DNA from: Spirochaetales bacterium Spiro_09
GTDB lineage: Bacteria > Spirochaetota > Spirochaetia > Treponematales > Treponemataceae
Direction: 5' to 3'
DNA: 64,000 bases
NCBI GenBank assembly: GCA_001604385.1
Contig: LVBK01000017.1
Coordinates: 1-64,000, forward strand
Position numbers and translations under genes: made by a program. The notes below the pieces were generated by a model. It was not told where the DNA came from. It searched no databases and saw only the letters and a program-made list of their open reading frames with translations. Shown one piece after another: positions 1 to 8,179 of the stretch. Position 1 is the stretch's first letter, and each line of letters begins with the position of its first letter.

Positions 1-643
1 CGCCAAGGCCGTTGATGAGGCCCACAGAACCCGAGAGGGTTCCGCTCCAGGACGTAAAGGTATAGCCCTCGTCCGGGATCGCCTCGAGGCGGACATACTC
101 GCCCGAGAGCCAGTCATTTTTTTCCGGGGTCACGCTTACGCGGCCGCCAGTTCCCGCGTCCACGCGGACGGTGAAGGTTTCAGGCGGCGGCGGAGCAGGC
201 GGCTCGGGCTCGGGTGGCGGCGGCGGGGGAGGAGGCGGAATGGGCGAGAATACCGGAATGATCCATTCGTTTTTGGTGACAACATGGACGAGGGGATTCA
301 TTGCGGCAAGTCCATCTTCGAGGGCCGCATTGCCCGAGAGGGTTCCGCTCCAGGACGTAAAGGTATAGCCCTCGTCCGGGATCGCTTCGAGGCGGACATA
401 CTCGCCCGAGAGCCAGTCATTTTTTTCCGGGGTCACGCTTACGCGGCCGCCTGATCCCGCGTCCACGCGGACGGTGAAGGTTTCGGGTGGCGGCGGAGCA
501 GGCGGCTCGGGCTCGGGTGGTGGAAGGGGCTTCTGTATTTCAACGACCTTTTCCATGGCAGTACCAACTTCGCAGGTACAAAACCACCCCAGCGCAAATA
601 GAGTCAGACACAGCGCGGTTACGATTCGTATGGGAGTATTCAT
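1..643 (-). CDS. InlB-type B-repeat surface protein, partial (runs off left edge)
   Basis: The ATG is at 643 and the frame stays open to base 1 (214 codons; the C-terminus lies outside). A hydrophobic N-terminal stretch (about residues 5-24, ending FCTC) looks like an export signal; it could be a lipobox, but a poor one. A Pro/Glu-rich linker (PPPEPEPPAPPPPE) follows, then a module of about 70 residues with GGRVSVTP and DEGYTFTSWSGTLSG, the pattern of the divergent InlB B-repeat / Flg_new_2 family found in bacterial surface proteins. After a second proline linker comes a near-identical copy. It is the last gene visible in the secretion operon, 11 bp after the preceding lipoprotein, with AAGGGTGGG upstream of the ATG. 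Inference: a surface protein that may use the adjacent secretion system. Confidence 0.8.
   Translation of the reverse strand, partial: MNTPIRIVTALCLTLFALGWFCTCEVGTAMEKVVEIQKPLPPPEPEPPAPPPPETFTVRVDAGSGGRVSVTPEKNDWLSGEYVRLEAIPDEGYTFTSWSGTLSGNAALEDGLAAMNPLVHVVTKNEWIIPVFSPIPPPPPPPPPEPEPPAPPPPETFTVRVDAGTGGRVSVTPEKNDWLSGEYVRLEAIPDEGYTFTSWSGTLSGSVGLINGLG
30..520 (-). repeat. Tandem 303-bp (101-codon) coding repeat
   Basis: Bases 30-217 and 333-520 match over 188 bp with only about five substitutions, at a period of 303 bp (exactly 101 codons). Each unit encodes one proline-rich linker plus one InlB-type module. The part between the matched segments (218-332) is unit-specific. The low divergence suggests recent duplication or gene conversion, and copy number may vary. 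Confidence 0.9.
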
Positions 644-654
644 GGGTCCCACCC

Positions 655-1107
655 TTACCGCCCGGCTGTCAGCGACAGGGGATCAGTCCATACCGTGCCG
701 TCGGCGAAGACCACTTTTGTCACGGTAAAACCGTCTGCAACAAGACTGTCTTCCGGAACAATGGAAAACAGGGTGTCCAGCGGAATAACCATATCAACCG
801 ATTGCTGCGGTTCAATGATCACCGGACAGCGTGCGGTAATGCTGTTTGACCCTGGAAAGGGGTTTTCTCCGCGGGAGGTAAAGATCCGCGCATACACCTC
901 GCTATGGACAATCGTTTTATTTGAACTGTTATACACAGTGTAAAGGAGGCCGGCGAAGCGGAAGTATTCTTCTTTCTGACCGGTTTCAACGCGAATGTCG
1001 CTGACAATACAGGGCGCATTCGGTTCCTCCATAGCGCAGCCCGTAAAAATGAATGAAAAAAATACCGCTACCATGCACAGTACATACAACTTATTTTTTT
1101 GTGACAC
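655..1107 (-). CDS. Small lipoprotein of the secretion operon
   Basis: 150 residues from a GTG start at 1107, chosen because AGGAGG lies six bases upstream. An ATG further upstream at 1173 would place 22 extra residues in front of the signal. The N-terminus is a signal peptide ending FTGC, a good lipobox, so the mature protein should be lipid-anchored. The rest (about 120 residues) is probably beta-rich and matches no family I recognise. It overlaps the previous lipoprotein gene by 17 bp. By position it could serve the secretin, for example as a pilotin, but the sequence does not show this. Confidence 0.72.
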   Translation of the reverse strand: MSQKNKLYVLCMVAVFFSFIFTGCAMEEPNAPCIVSDIRVETGQKEEYFRFAGLLYTVYNSSNKTIVHSEVYARIFTSRGENPFPGSNSITARCPVIIEPQQSVDMVIPLDTLFSIVPEDSLVADGFTVTKVVFADGTVWTDPLSLTAGR

Positions 1108-1663
1108 CGAGAACCTCCTGGTTATAACGATCAATCTCTTCAAGAATTGATGGGCGCATATCTGCGCTAGCAAGCTGATACCGGGCTATGGCCTCATACA
1201 GTTTCCATACAGCGCCTTCACGCACATCAAGGGGAAAACGATCAAGATATTGTTTTGCTTCTGCCGGTTTTTCCCGTCCCAGCAACTCGTCCGCCTCTTT
1301 CCATGCCCACTGTACGGAAGGAATGCGCAAATAGAGAATTTGCATCCGGTCGTCGAAATTCCAGACAAGAGACTCCGTCAGGTGCGATGGCCCGCTACCA
1401 TTGATTTCCAGCTTTCCGAAGGAGACCGACGGAAAGCTGAACCGTCCGCTTATGTCGGTTGCCGTTTTCCTTCCGCCATGTATGCCGATCGCGTATCCGG
1501 AAACCGGACGGTTTTCGTAGTCGTAGATCATTCCCCGGAGGATAGCCTGTGATCCGTGTTCACGGCGCACAGAAGAACATCCGGGTAACACGAGTACGCC
1601 CAGGCACAGTGCGGTCAGAAGGGCTAAACCCCGTTCTTGAATGGCCGTCGCTCTGTTCATCAT
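1091..1663 (-). CDS. Lipoprotein with carboxypeptidase-regulatory-like domain
   Basis: 190 residues. The signal peptide ends VLPGC (lipobox, Cys about residue 29). Residues about 40-80 (GMIYDYENRPVSGYAIGI, then TDISGRFSF) look like a carboxypeptidase regulatory-like / prealbumin-type beta sandwich, often found in surface and TonB-linked proteins. The C-terminal 80 residues are helical and may resemble a TPR-like tail. ATG overlaps the stop of the upstream gene (ATGA) and sits behind GGAGAATCAAGA. Function unknown; the position argues for a periplasmic or outer-membrane accessory of the secretion system. Confidence 0.72.
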   Translation of the reverse strand: MMNRATAIQERGLALLTALCLGVLVLPGCSSVRREHGSQAILRGMIYDYENRPVSGYAIGIHGGRKTATDISGRFSFPSVSFGKLEINGSGPSHLTESLVWNFDDRMQILYLRIPSVQWAWKEADELLGREKPAEAKQYLDRFPLDVREGAVWKLYEAIARYQLASADMRPSILEEIDRYNQEVLGVTKK

Positions 1664-3066
1664 TCTTGATTCTCCTTTGTCATAATGTTTCCGTTTGCTG
1701 CCAACGAGAAAACGATGTGCCGCCCACTGTCTTCCAGAATCATGCCGACCTGTGTATCGTCAGAGGACTGCACGGATGGGGAGGGGTAGGTTGCTTTACT
1801 GGCGATCGTTGTGCGCTTGTCAAGGGCGAAGGCGGCAAGGATTGTACGGAGCGGGGGGAAAGAAAACCCCTCCGATACGGTTACGCGGGCGGTCGTGTTT
1901 GTTGTACCGCTTACTTCCGCGCGCAACCTGGAGCCGTCACGCATGAACGACAGCGACTGAACGTCGAAGGGAAGCCGGTGTGTCGATATTCCCGCCAGGC
2001 TCCGCAGAAATTGTTCTATGGTCGTCTCGTCAAGAAGAAAGCTGTAGCGTCCTCCTTCGGAGGGGTGAATTGATTCAAGTGGGAGACCGGACAGGCGTGA
2101 CCAGCGCGCGACAGCCTCTCCCGCGCGCAGAAGGGACGCGTACTCGTTCCTTCTGACAGATGTGTCCGCCGGCTCTGCGGTAACCGGTGTGCTGAAGTCC
2201 TTCGATTCGTCAAGGACAACCGTGAACAGGGCTTTTGTGCCGTCATATGACATGGTGGACACGCCGACCGTTTTGTCTTTTTCCGATTCCTCAAGCGCGC
2301 GCAAAAATTCGGATGGTCTGTCGCTCCGGACGGAAAATTCGCTGCGGCGCGAGATGGTATTGAACGACCAGCGCGTAATGTGTGTCCCGGTGGCTTCCGC
2401 ACAGGCAGTGTGCCGGCTGAATGCCAGTTTCCAGTCGGACTCATTGTCGTTTGGTATGACTGCCGGCGCTTGTGCTCCCCGTTTTTCCATGGGCAGGTGA
2501 TGGGGGGGAAGCGTTTTAACCGGTGTTCTTGTGGCTGGCAGCTGGCGGTAAGTGAATCCCGAAATAGCTGTCAATAGAATGACAAGAGCGATCATGATCG
2601 TTCCGCTGTGTCTGTGTTTGAAGAGCGAGATTGAACGGGTTTGCGCTTTGATGAGCGATCCGAGGTGTGCTGCTGTCACTGTTTCTGTACCAGGAGGAAG
2701 CGAATTTTCCCCTATCCTGTCAAGGGAAGGCTGCTTGCCGGTATGGATGAGGTCCTCTCCATAACGGTACACCCCCTCCTTGTCCGGTGTTTTTCCGTCA
2801 TGTTCAACGAGCAGCGAACAGGCACTGTAGATACGCTTGCCGAAACCTACTGAGGAAAGAAGTTTTTTCTTGATGACCGTCACTTCGACATAGGTTATTC
2901 CGGATGTTGTGCCGGTCCGGAAATTTGTGGTGTAGGTATGTCCGTAAAAGGGTATTGCGCCTTCCAGAAAACGTGTAATTTCCTTGCGGGACGGACGTTT
3001 GTCGGTATAGGGAAGATAAAAAACGTCCACGCTGCCGGGGTCGAGGAGTGCCGTGCGTTGCATCAT
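1660..3066 (-). CDS. Bitopic membrane protein of secretion operon, possible GspL/GspM-like fusion
   Basis: 468 residues. About 155 cytoplasmic residues come first, then one membrane segment (about 157-175, GTIMIALVILLTAISGF), then about 290 residues predicted to be periplasmic. That layout matches GspL/PilN-type assembly-platform proteins. The periplasmic part seems to hold two alpha/beta segments (about 235-305 and 330-410), each with the 'x-FLRxLxxxS..V.SLSFM.DG' rhythm of the ferredoxin-like folds of GspL, GspM, PilN and PilO. A GspL-GspM fusion is therefore plausible, but no signature motif proves it. Starts with an ATGA overlap on the upstream pseudopilin gene. Confidence 0.6.
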   Translation of the reverse strand: MMQRTALLDPGSVDVFYLPYTDKRPSRKEITRFLEGAIPFYGHTYTTNFRTGTTSGITYVEVTVIKKKLLSSVGFGKRIYSACSLLVEHDGKTPDKEGVYRYGEDLIHTGKQPSLDRIGENSLPPGTETVTAAHLGSLIKAQTRSISLFKHRHSGTIMIALVILLTAISGFTYRQLPATRTPVKTLPPHHLPMEKRGAQAPAVIPNDNESDWKLAFSRHTACAEATGTHITRWSFNTISRRSEFSVRSDRPSEFLRALEESEKDKTVGVSTMSYDGTKALFTVVLDESKDFSTPVTAEPADTSVRRNEYASLLRAGEAVARWSRLSGLPLESIHPSEGGRYSFLLDETTIEQFLRSLAGISTHRLPFDVQSLSFMRDGSRLRAEVSGTTNTTARVTVSEGFSFPPLRTILAAFALDKRTTIASKATYPSPSVQSSDDTQVGMILEDSGRHIVFSLAANGNIMTKENQE

Positions 3067-3338
3067 TCGTTTTCCCTCTCGGGTTCAGAACGGATCGAAA
3101 GGGTCCCGTCAGCCTGTTTTGTCAGTACAATAAGTCCCTTGCCGGGGTGCAGCGTCAGGCTGTCCGGTGCTGTTCCGTGTTCGCGGAACCACATAAACCG
3201 TTGGCGTTCGGCTGCCGTATTTTCAAGCCGGTTGATCGAACGTTCTGCCGATTTCGCCAGGGAGAGCGCTCCTTCTGCAAAGGGCGGAAGACACAGTGTC
3301 CACAGAGTCAGTGCGACAATTATTTCAATCAGTTTCAT
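3063..3338 (-). CDS. Pseudopilin-like protein lacking a leader peptide
   Basis: 91 residues starting MKLIEIIVALTLW. This equals the mature end of a type II secretion pseudopilin: hydrophobic helix with Glu at mature position 5. The usual positively charged leader and Gly before the cleavage site are absent. The frame upstream closes at a TGA eight codons before the ATG with no other start codon, and GGGGAGGG sits eight bases before the ATG, so the short start looks real. Probably a minor pseudopilin (GspH/I/J class). Overlaps the 62-residue gene upstream by 14 bp. Confidence 0.65.
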   Translation of the reverse strand: MKLIEIIVALTLWTLCLPPFAEGALSLAKSAERSINRLENTAAERQRFMWFREHGTAPDSLTLHPGKGLIVLTKQADGTLSIRSEPERENE

Positions 3339-3513
3339 GGTAGAGACCCTCCCCGGAAGTCAGGGCATGGTAGAGGCGTTCTGACTCACGGTCTGCCCTA
3401 CCGCTCAGGGACAGTGACCACAGGCTTGCCGCCGACAACAGAATCGACAGGGCGAACAAGAGCAGTACAGTAACCGGCAAAATATAACCGTCATCATTCG
3501 AAGTCCGCGGCAT
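3325..3513 (-). CDS. 62-residue GspK/PilX-like minor pseudopilin
   Basis: Start at 3513 is set by GGAGG eight bases upstream. The sequence DDG-YILPVTVLLLFALSILL is a prepilin-like cleavage context (Gly before a hydrophobic helix), and the helix has no Glu at position 5, as in GspK and PilX N-termini. Those proteins are normally 150-330 residues, so this one keeps only the helix and a short tail. It overlaps gspG by 20 bp. It may be a remnant or a genuinely miniature minor pilin. Confidence 0.55.
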   Translation of the reverse strand: MPRTSNDDGYILPVTVLLLFALSILLSAASLWSLSLSGRADRESERLYHALTSGEGLYHETD

Positions 3514-3913
3514 AGCCCGTACCTCCTTCCGCCCTGTCGGATCCCAGACAGCGCAGGGTAATTCCTTCCGTGGCGGTTCCGTTCGCACGGTAGTACCAAG
3601 TGCCGCCCCAGGGGTCATGAGCGGGATCCGACGACAGGTACGGACCCGCCCAGGCATCCGGTATTGGCCACAACTCGGGCTTTCCGGTAAGGGCTGACAA
3701 ACCCTGCTCATTCGTGGGCCAGGTATCGCAATCCAGGTAGTATTCCTGCAAGGCTAGGCGTATCGCGGCCATTTGGGTTCGTGCCGCAATCTGTTTCGCC
3801 CGGTCTATGTACCGTATCGAAGGGATTCCAATACCGGCTGTCAGTACGGCCATGATTGAAAGCACGATCAGGGTTTCCAGAAAGGTAAACCCCCGTTCAT
3901 CAGGCTTTTTCAC
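3494..3913 (-). CDS. gspG: Type II secretion major pseudopilin GspG
   Basis: 139 residues. GTG start at 3913 with AGGAGG six bases upstream; it overlaps the gspF stop as GTGA. The N-terminus KKPDERG-FTFLETLIVLS is a textbook prepilin peptidase site with Glu5. The C-terminal region carries the GspG hallmarks: WPTNEQGLSAL, YLSSDPAHDPWGGTWYYR, i.e. the D-P-W-G-x-x-Y motif. After cleavage it would polymerise into the periplasmic pseudopilus that drives substrate through the secretin. No prepilin peptidase gene is present in the window. Confidence 0.92.
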   Translation of the reverse strand: MKKPDERGFTFLETLIVLSIMAVLTAGIGIPSIRYIDRAKQIAARTQMAAIRLALQEYYLDCDTWPTNEQGLSALTGKPELWPIPDAWAGPYLSSDPAHDPWGGTWYYRANGTATEGITLRCLGSDRAEGGTGYAADFE

Positions 3914-4803
3914 AAAACACCTCCTGTATGCGAAAAAATGGGAATAATGACTTCCATCGCAAGGATGAGCAGGCTTCCTCCGGCAACAAGCATTGCCGCG
4001 GGTTCCGCATAATGAGCGATCAGGTCGCAGATGCGCGCGCACTCCTTTTTCCGGTACCGGGCTATGGCCTGCACGGCGCCCCGAAAGTCGCCGCCGTCCC
4101 GGGCGGTTCGAAGCATGACGCGGGTAAACGGATCGGTATGCAGGAATTTCAGGTATTTTTTCCGCGAGTGTTTTCTGTCCTGTACCAGAAGCAGGAGGCT
4201 TTGTTCCTGTGCCTGCGCCGGCTGTACCCCCGCTTCAAGAAGGGCACATACCGACCACCAGTACGAGCTCGCAGCGCGTGCTCGCAGGAGAATGCGGAGC
4301 ATCCCGAAGACGGCGGGCAGGCAAACGAGGAGACAGAACAGGAATGAATGGAGGCTTCCCCGATTGGCGGCTTCCGCCAGGGACTGAACGTTACCTCCTG
4401 AACCTTCCAGCAAGGGTATAACGAGACGGGACATGCCGAGGCACAGCGTGAGGGACAGGACAATAATGCCTGTCGGATAGGCCACGCTCTGTGCGAGCGT
4501 TCGCGTAAAGGCTGCCGACTGTTCCGAATAGTCGAGCATGGCACGCAGGGCTGCTGCCGTATCGCCGGTCATCCCCGCGATGCGTAAAAAACACCGGCAT
4601 GCGGTTCCGGGCGGCGGGATACAGGCAGCGTTAAAGGCAGCCGGGAAACCCGTTCCGTTTTGCATGCTGTGCAGAATTTTATGTGCCATGATACGGTTTT
4701 TGCCCGGCATGGATTGTCGGGCGGACAGCGCGTCGGACAGAGTCAGTCCATTATCCAGAAACCGCAGCAGTATGCGGCAAAATGATCGTTGAGTTTCATT
4801 CAT
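3910..4803 (-). CDS. gspF: Type II secretion inner-membrane platform protein GspF
   Basis: 297 residues, shorter than typical GspF (about 400); the usual N-terminal cytoplasmic extension is missing. Two T2SSF-type repeats are seen: residues about 1-135 ending in a membrane helix (PTGIIVLSLTLCLGM), and about 190-297 ending in another (AAMLVAGGSLLILAMEVIIPIF), with a third helix near 150-175. GspF contacts the ATPase GspE and the GspL/M proteins. Overlaps gspE by ATGA and gspG by GTGA. Confidence 0.85.
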   Translation of the reverse strand: MNETQRSFCRILLRFLDNGLTLSDALSARQSMPGKNRIMAHKILHSMQNGTGFPAAFNAACIPPPGTACRCFLRIAGMTGDTAAALRAMLDYSEQSAAFTRTLAQSVAYPTGIIVLSLTLCLGMSRLVIPLLEGSGGNVQSLAEAANRGSLHSFLFCLLVCLPAVFGMLRILLRARAASSYWWSVCALLEAGVQPAQAQEQSLLLLVQDRKHSRKKYLKFLHTDPFTRVMLRTARDGGDFRGAVQAIARYRKKECARICDLIAHYAEPAAMLVAGGSLLILAMEVIIPIFSHTGGVL

Positions 4804-6047
4804 GGGGCGTTTTTCCCCTTTTCCGGACAGGGGTCCTGATGGGCATAGTCAAGAATGCGAACCGACGGTTGTCGCCTCAGGCCCGATTGAGGCGATACGG
4901 TCAATTCCAGGCCGATAACCGAACGCAACACCGCCGAAATCAGATAATCCGCAATGCCCAGATCACGCAGCCGGTTTACCGCTGCTTCGGGGGTGGCGGT
5001 ATGCAGGGTGGACAAAACCAGATGGCCGGTCAAGGCTGCGCGAACCGCCAGGGCCGCCGTTTCCCCGTCTCGGATCTCGCCTACCATGATAATGTCCGGG
5101 TCCTGACGCAATATGCGCTTCAGGAGCTCCGCAAAACCAAGGCCGATCGCTTCATGAGTCTGTATTTGAATGACTCCGTCAATGCGGTACTCGATGGGGT
5201 CTTCGATGCTGATGATTTTTCTTGTCTCGGGGCCGCAGGAACGAAGCAGGGCCGCAAGGCTGGTCGTTTTACCGCTGCCTGTGGCACCGGTAAACAGAAC
5301 AAGGCCTTCCCGGCATTGCGCCATGCGTTCGAGAAAGCCGACGGTGTCCCGGTCAAACCCCAGCGAATGGACGGTCAGCGTTTCGGTGGACGCGGCAAAA
5401 AACCTCATGACAACCGATTCGCCCCGGTTCAGCGGTACCGCAGACACGCGAATATCGTACGTATGACCGCCCAGCATTATCGAAAACCTGCCGTCCTGGG
5501 GACGTCGCGTTTCCAGGGTATTGAGGTTCGCAAGCAGCTTTATCCGCTGTGCCAGCGCTTTCCCGACCGGGCGCGGGAGACGCGAGGATGTTGACAGGCG
5601 TCCGTCCATCCGCTTGCGAATCCTGGTATCGTTCTCCCCAATTTCGATATGAATGTCGGAGGCGCTGTGTTCGCGGCCATCCACAAGGATACTGTTCAGC
5701 AGGGTGATAACCGGCGCGTTTTGCTCAATGGAAAGAATATCCCCGTTGTCCGAAAACAGGTCGTCGTCTTCGCCATATTGCGCCTCAAGCTGTTTTCCGC
5801 CAGGGAAGACCGTACGGTCAGTACCATCCCCGGTCATGGTCCGGGAAGCAAGATTTCGCATCAAGTCGCTTTCGCTCAGCATGACCGTACTGACGCGTGC
5901 TCCTCCATGGTGTTGTTCCAGCTCCCGAATCAGGCGGTGGAGCGCGGACGTATTTGTGGACGGACAGCACTCGACCTGAATCCTGCCCTCATGGTCGTTC
6001 GTGACCATCACTCTGTTGACGGCGCAAAAATGAGGTGACGGTTTCAT
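4800..6047 (-). CDS. gspE: Type II secretion ATPase GspE
   Basis: 415 residues. Walker A GATGSGKTTS at about 254-263, Asp box IISIEDPIEY near 279, Walker B DPDIIMVGEIRD near 316, His box TGHLVLSTLHT near 340. These mark a PilB/GspE-type hexameric ATPase powering pseudopilus assembly at the cytoplasmic face. The N1E domain is short, and the four-cysteine zinc module (CxxC...CxxC) usually inserted after the His box is absent: the chain goes from LRSVIGLELTVSP to a short tail. Start overlaps the gspD stop (ATGA). Confidence 0.9.
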   Translation of the reverse strand: MKPSPHFCAVNRVMVTNDHEGRIQVECCPSTNTSALHRLIRELEQHHGGARVSTVMLSESDLMRNLASRTMTGDGTDRTVFPGGKQLEAQYGEDDDLFSDNGDILSIEQNAPVITLLNSILVDGREHSASDIHIEIGENDTRIRKRMDGRLSTSSRLPRPVGKALAQRIKLLANLNTLETRRPQDGRFSIMLGGHTYDIRVSAVPLNRGESVVMRFFAASTETLTVHSLGFDRDTVGFLERMAQCREGLVLFTGATGSGKTTSLAALLRSCGPETRKIISIEDPIEYRIDGVIQIQTHEAIGLGFAELLKRILRQDPDIIMVGEIRDGETAALAVRAALTGHLVLSTLHTATPEAAVNRLRDLGIADYLISAVLRSVIGLELTVSPQSGLRRQPSVRILDYAHQDPCPEKGKNAP

Positions 6048-8047
6048 GGGCGCTCCGGGGATATATAGTCATCGACCAGGCGTTTCCGGGCCGTTTTCGC
6101 GCGCTCGCCGACTTCATCCTGTTCGGAGGCGCTGTTGGTAATGTGGGGAACGATATAGATAACCATCTCGGTGGCGGTATTGGTAGTATGACGGTCTGCC
6201 CAGAGGTTCCCTATCAGGGGGATACGGGAAAGGAGCGGCACGCCGCGGCGGGCGACACTGTCGTCCTGTTGAACCAGTCCGCTCAAAATGACCGGAGTGC
6301 CGTTTGCCGTGCTCAGCATGGTGGAAATGCATTTTTCGGAAGTTGGCGGCGGGTTGGAAAAAAGATCGGACACATCGTCTCCGCGCTTGGAAACGGTAGC
6401 CTGTATATTCATGGTGACCAGACCCTCGCCTGAAACCCAGCCATCGATGTCCAGAATGACGCCCGACACAATTTCACGGGTAACGCCGGAGTACACCGGT
6501 TTTCCCGTTTCAGGATCGATATTTGAATCGCGGTAGCGATAGGTATTCGTGTTCTGGAATTTCAATTTTTCTCCCGAAATGCCGTGTAGCGTAGTGTCGG
6601 CATATATCCGTGCGCGATTTTCGGCCAGGGCCGCTTCCAGACGGGCTGAAAACTGGTAGCCGAAAAGGGTGATGACGTCGAAGTTGAGCGCCAAAAGATT
6701 GCCGAAACTGCCGCTCAATCCCGTTCTGTCCCCAAGCGCCAGCGGACGAATTTCCGCTCCTGACGCCCAGGTCAGGCTGGAAGAGCGGTCATACTGAATG
6801 ATGAGCATATCGTATCGGATACGCGGCTCGGGACGATCAATATCGGCAAGTTGCGCGTTCAGGCTTGCCAGTCCCGCCTCTGTACCCAGAAAATAGAAAG
6901 CGGAATCTCCCGCGGTAGGGCAAATATCCTCGCTTCGGACCGAGGGCGGGAGCGTTTTGAGGAATTGGTCAAGGCGGATATACTTGAGACGGACGAGCGG
7001 CCAACTGCGCGGGAGGTCAATGCTGCTGACGAACGAACGGACGGTGTGCGCGACTTCGGGAGCTGCGTCGAGCAGAATACCGGATTCTCCCGGCAGGGCA
7101 TGGAAGGCAAGGGACGGAAAACGCTGGGACAGGAGCGGTGACAGTTCCCTCGTTCCAAGATGTTCCGTCCTGATAATCGACCATCTGTCAGTTCCTTCCA
7201 ATAATCCGAAGTAAGGATCCTTCTGGGCTGCGGGCAATATGTGGCGGATGCCTTCCTTTTCAATGCAATAGCTTCCGGCCTGTTCCAGAACCGAGCGGAA
7301 TACGCGCTCAAGGGGTGCCGAGCGAAGCAATATGCCCGAAATGACCGGATCCTTACCCAGAAGATTCGAATACCCGGTGCCGTCCTCCCGGCACAGGCGT
7401 TCAAGGACCTCCTGCAGTCTGGTGTGCTGTATATCGGCGCTATACCCACTGTCGGTTTTCCTCAGCATAAATCGGGACCCGCTTGAGGAAAGGGTTTGCG
7501 TCTCCCGGCCGGAGCGAATGGTCAAGTAGCCTTTATCGTCCTCCACCATCGTCCCGGGAAAGGAAGACGCTATCAATTCCACCAATTCAGAAGCAGAGGC
7601 CGCGGGGGTGAACACTGAAACAGCCGTAGCAGGCAATTCAGCGCTTATGATGGGAATTCCCGACAGGCGAGAAAGCCTGGCCAGAATGTGGTGAGCAGAA
7701 ACTGAACGGGCATCGAGCGTGTAGGAGGTCGCCCTTCCCGACACATCGGTATGGGCAATCAGTGAAATGCGGGAAACGCGCCAAACCGCCTCGGACCTGT
7801 CCGCGAACAGGCCGTTGATATCAAGAAAGGTTGAAAAGGCATGGTCGAAATCGGTTCCCGTAAAGCGGAACGTCGCGTAGCCGGTTACCGTCTCGTCGGC
7901 GACTATGGCGCATCCCCGATACTCGCCAAGCGCAAATAAAATATCCTCTATCCGCTGGTTGACAAACTCGAAACGGGCTTTCACCTGGCCTGCAAGGCTT
8001 GCAAGGAACAGAAAGGCAAACAATACACGCGCTGGAATCCTTTTCAT
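6044..8047 (-). CDS. gspD: Type II secretion secretin GspD
   Basis: 667 residues. Signal peptide about 1-24 (LFLASLAGQVKA). Residues about 25-110 resemble the N0 domain; N1-type ring modules follow to about 330, then the secretin core. Near 600-636 it has VPLLSRIPLIGNLW followed by TEMVIYIVPHI, the classic secretin C-terminal signature. It should form the outer-membrane channel. First gene of the ten-gene operon; GGGGGAA lies just upstream of the ATG. No clear S-domain (pilotin-binding tail) beyond the last 30 charged residues. Confidence 0.92.
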   Translation of the reverse strand: MKRIPARVLFAFLFLASLAGQVKARFEFVNQRIEDILFALGEYRGCAIVADETVTGYATFRFTGTDFDHAFSTFLDINGLFADRSEAVWRVSRISLIAHTDVSGRATSYTLDARSVSAHHILARLSRLSGIPIISAELPATAVSVFTPAASASELVELIASSFPGTMVEDDKGYLTIRSGRETQTLSSSGSRFMLRKTDSGYSADIQHTRLQEVLERLCREDGTGYSNLLGKDPVISGILLRSAPLERVFRSVLEQAGSYCIEKEGIRHILPAAQKDPYFGLLEGTDRWSIIRTEHLGTRELSPLLSQRFPSLAFHALPGESGILLDAAPEVAHTVRSFVSSIDLPRSWPLVRLKYIRLDQFLKTLPPSVRSEDICPTAGDSAFYFLGTEAGLASLNAQLADIDRPEPRIRYDMLIIQYDRSSSLTWASGAEIRPLALGDRTGLSGSFGNLLALNFDVITLFGYQFSARLEAALAENRARIYADTTLHGISGEKLKFQNTNTYRYRDSNIDPETGKPVYSGVTREIVSGVILDIDGWVSGEGLVTMNIQATVSKRGDDVSDLFSNPPPTSEKCISTMLSTANGTPVILSGLVQQDDSVARRGVPLLSRIPLIGNLWADRHTTNTATEMVIYIVPHITNSASEQDEVGERAKTARKRLVDDYISPERP

Positions 8048-8122
8048 TTTATTCCCCCGCTATATTTCGTGCTGAAATATGCGAATTTGCCCGTGTTTTG
8101 GAGAATAAATGCGGGGAAAAAG

Positions 8123-8150
8123 AAAAAACCGCCATATCGGGCGGTTTTTT
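8123..8150 (-). terminator. Rho-independent terminator after hisS (bidirectional form)
   Basis: A-run, CCGCC (8129-8133), six-base loop, GGCGG (8140-8144), T-run (8145-8150). Sits between the hisS stop (8180) and gspD start (8047), so it ends hisS transcription and separates it from the secretion operon. Read on either strand it has a U-tract. Confidence 0.85.
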
Positions 8151-8179
8151 ATTGTTTATAAAAGGATGCTGTCAGCCGT

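Noticed and set aside
171-728. Rightward glycine-rich open frames (VSGGGGAGGSGSGG)
   Set aside because: They are the complement of the proline-rich linkers of the leftward repeat protein; no ribosome site, and they repeat with the same 303-bp period.
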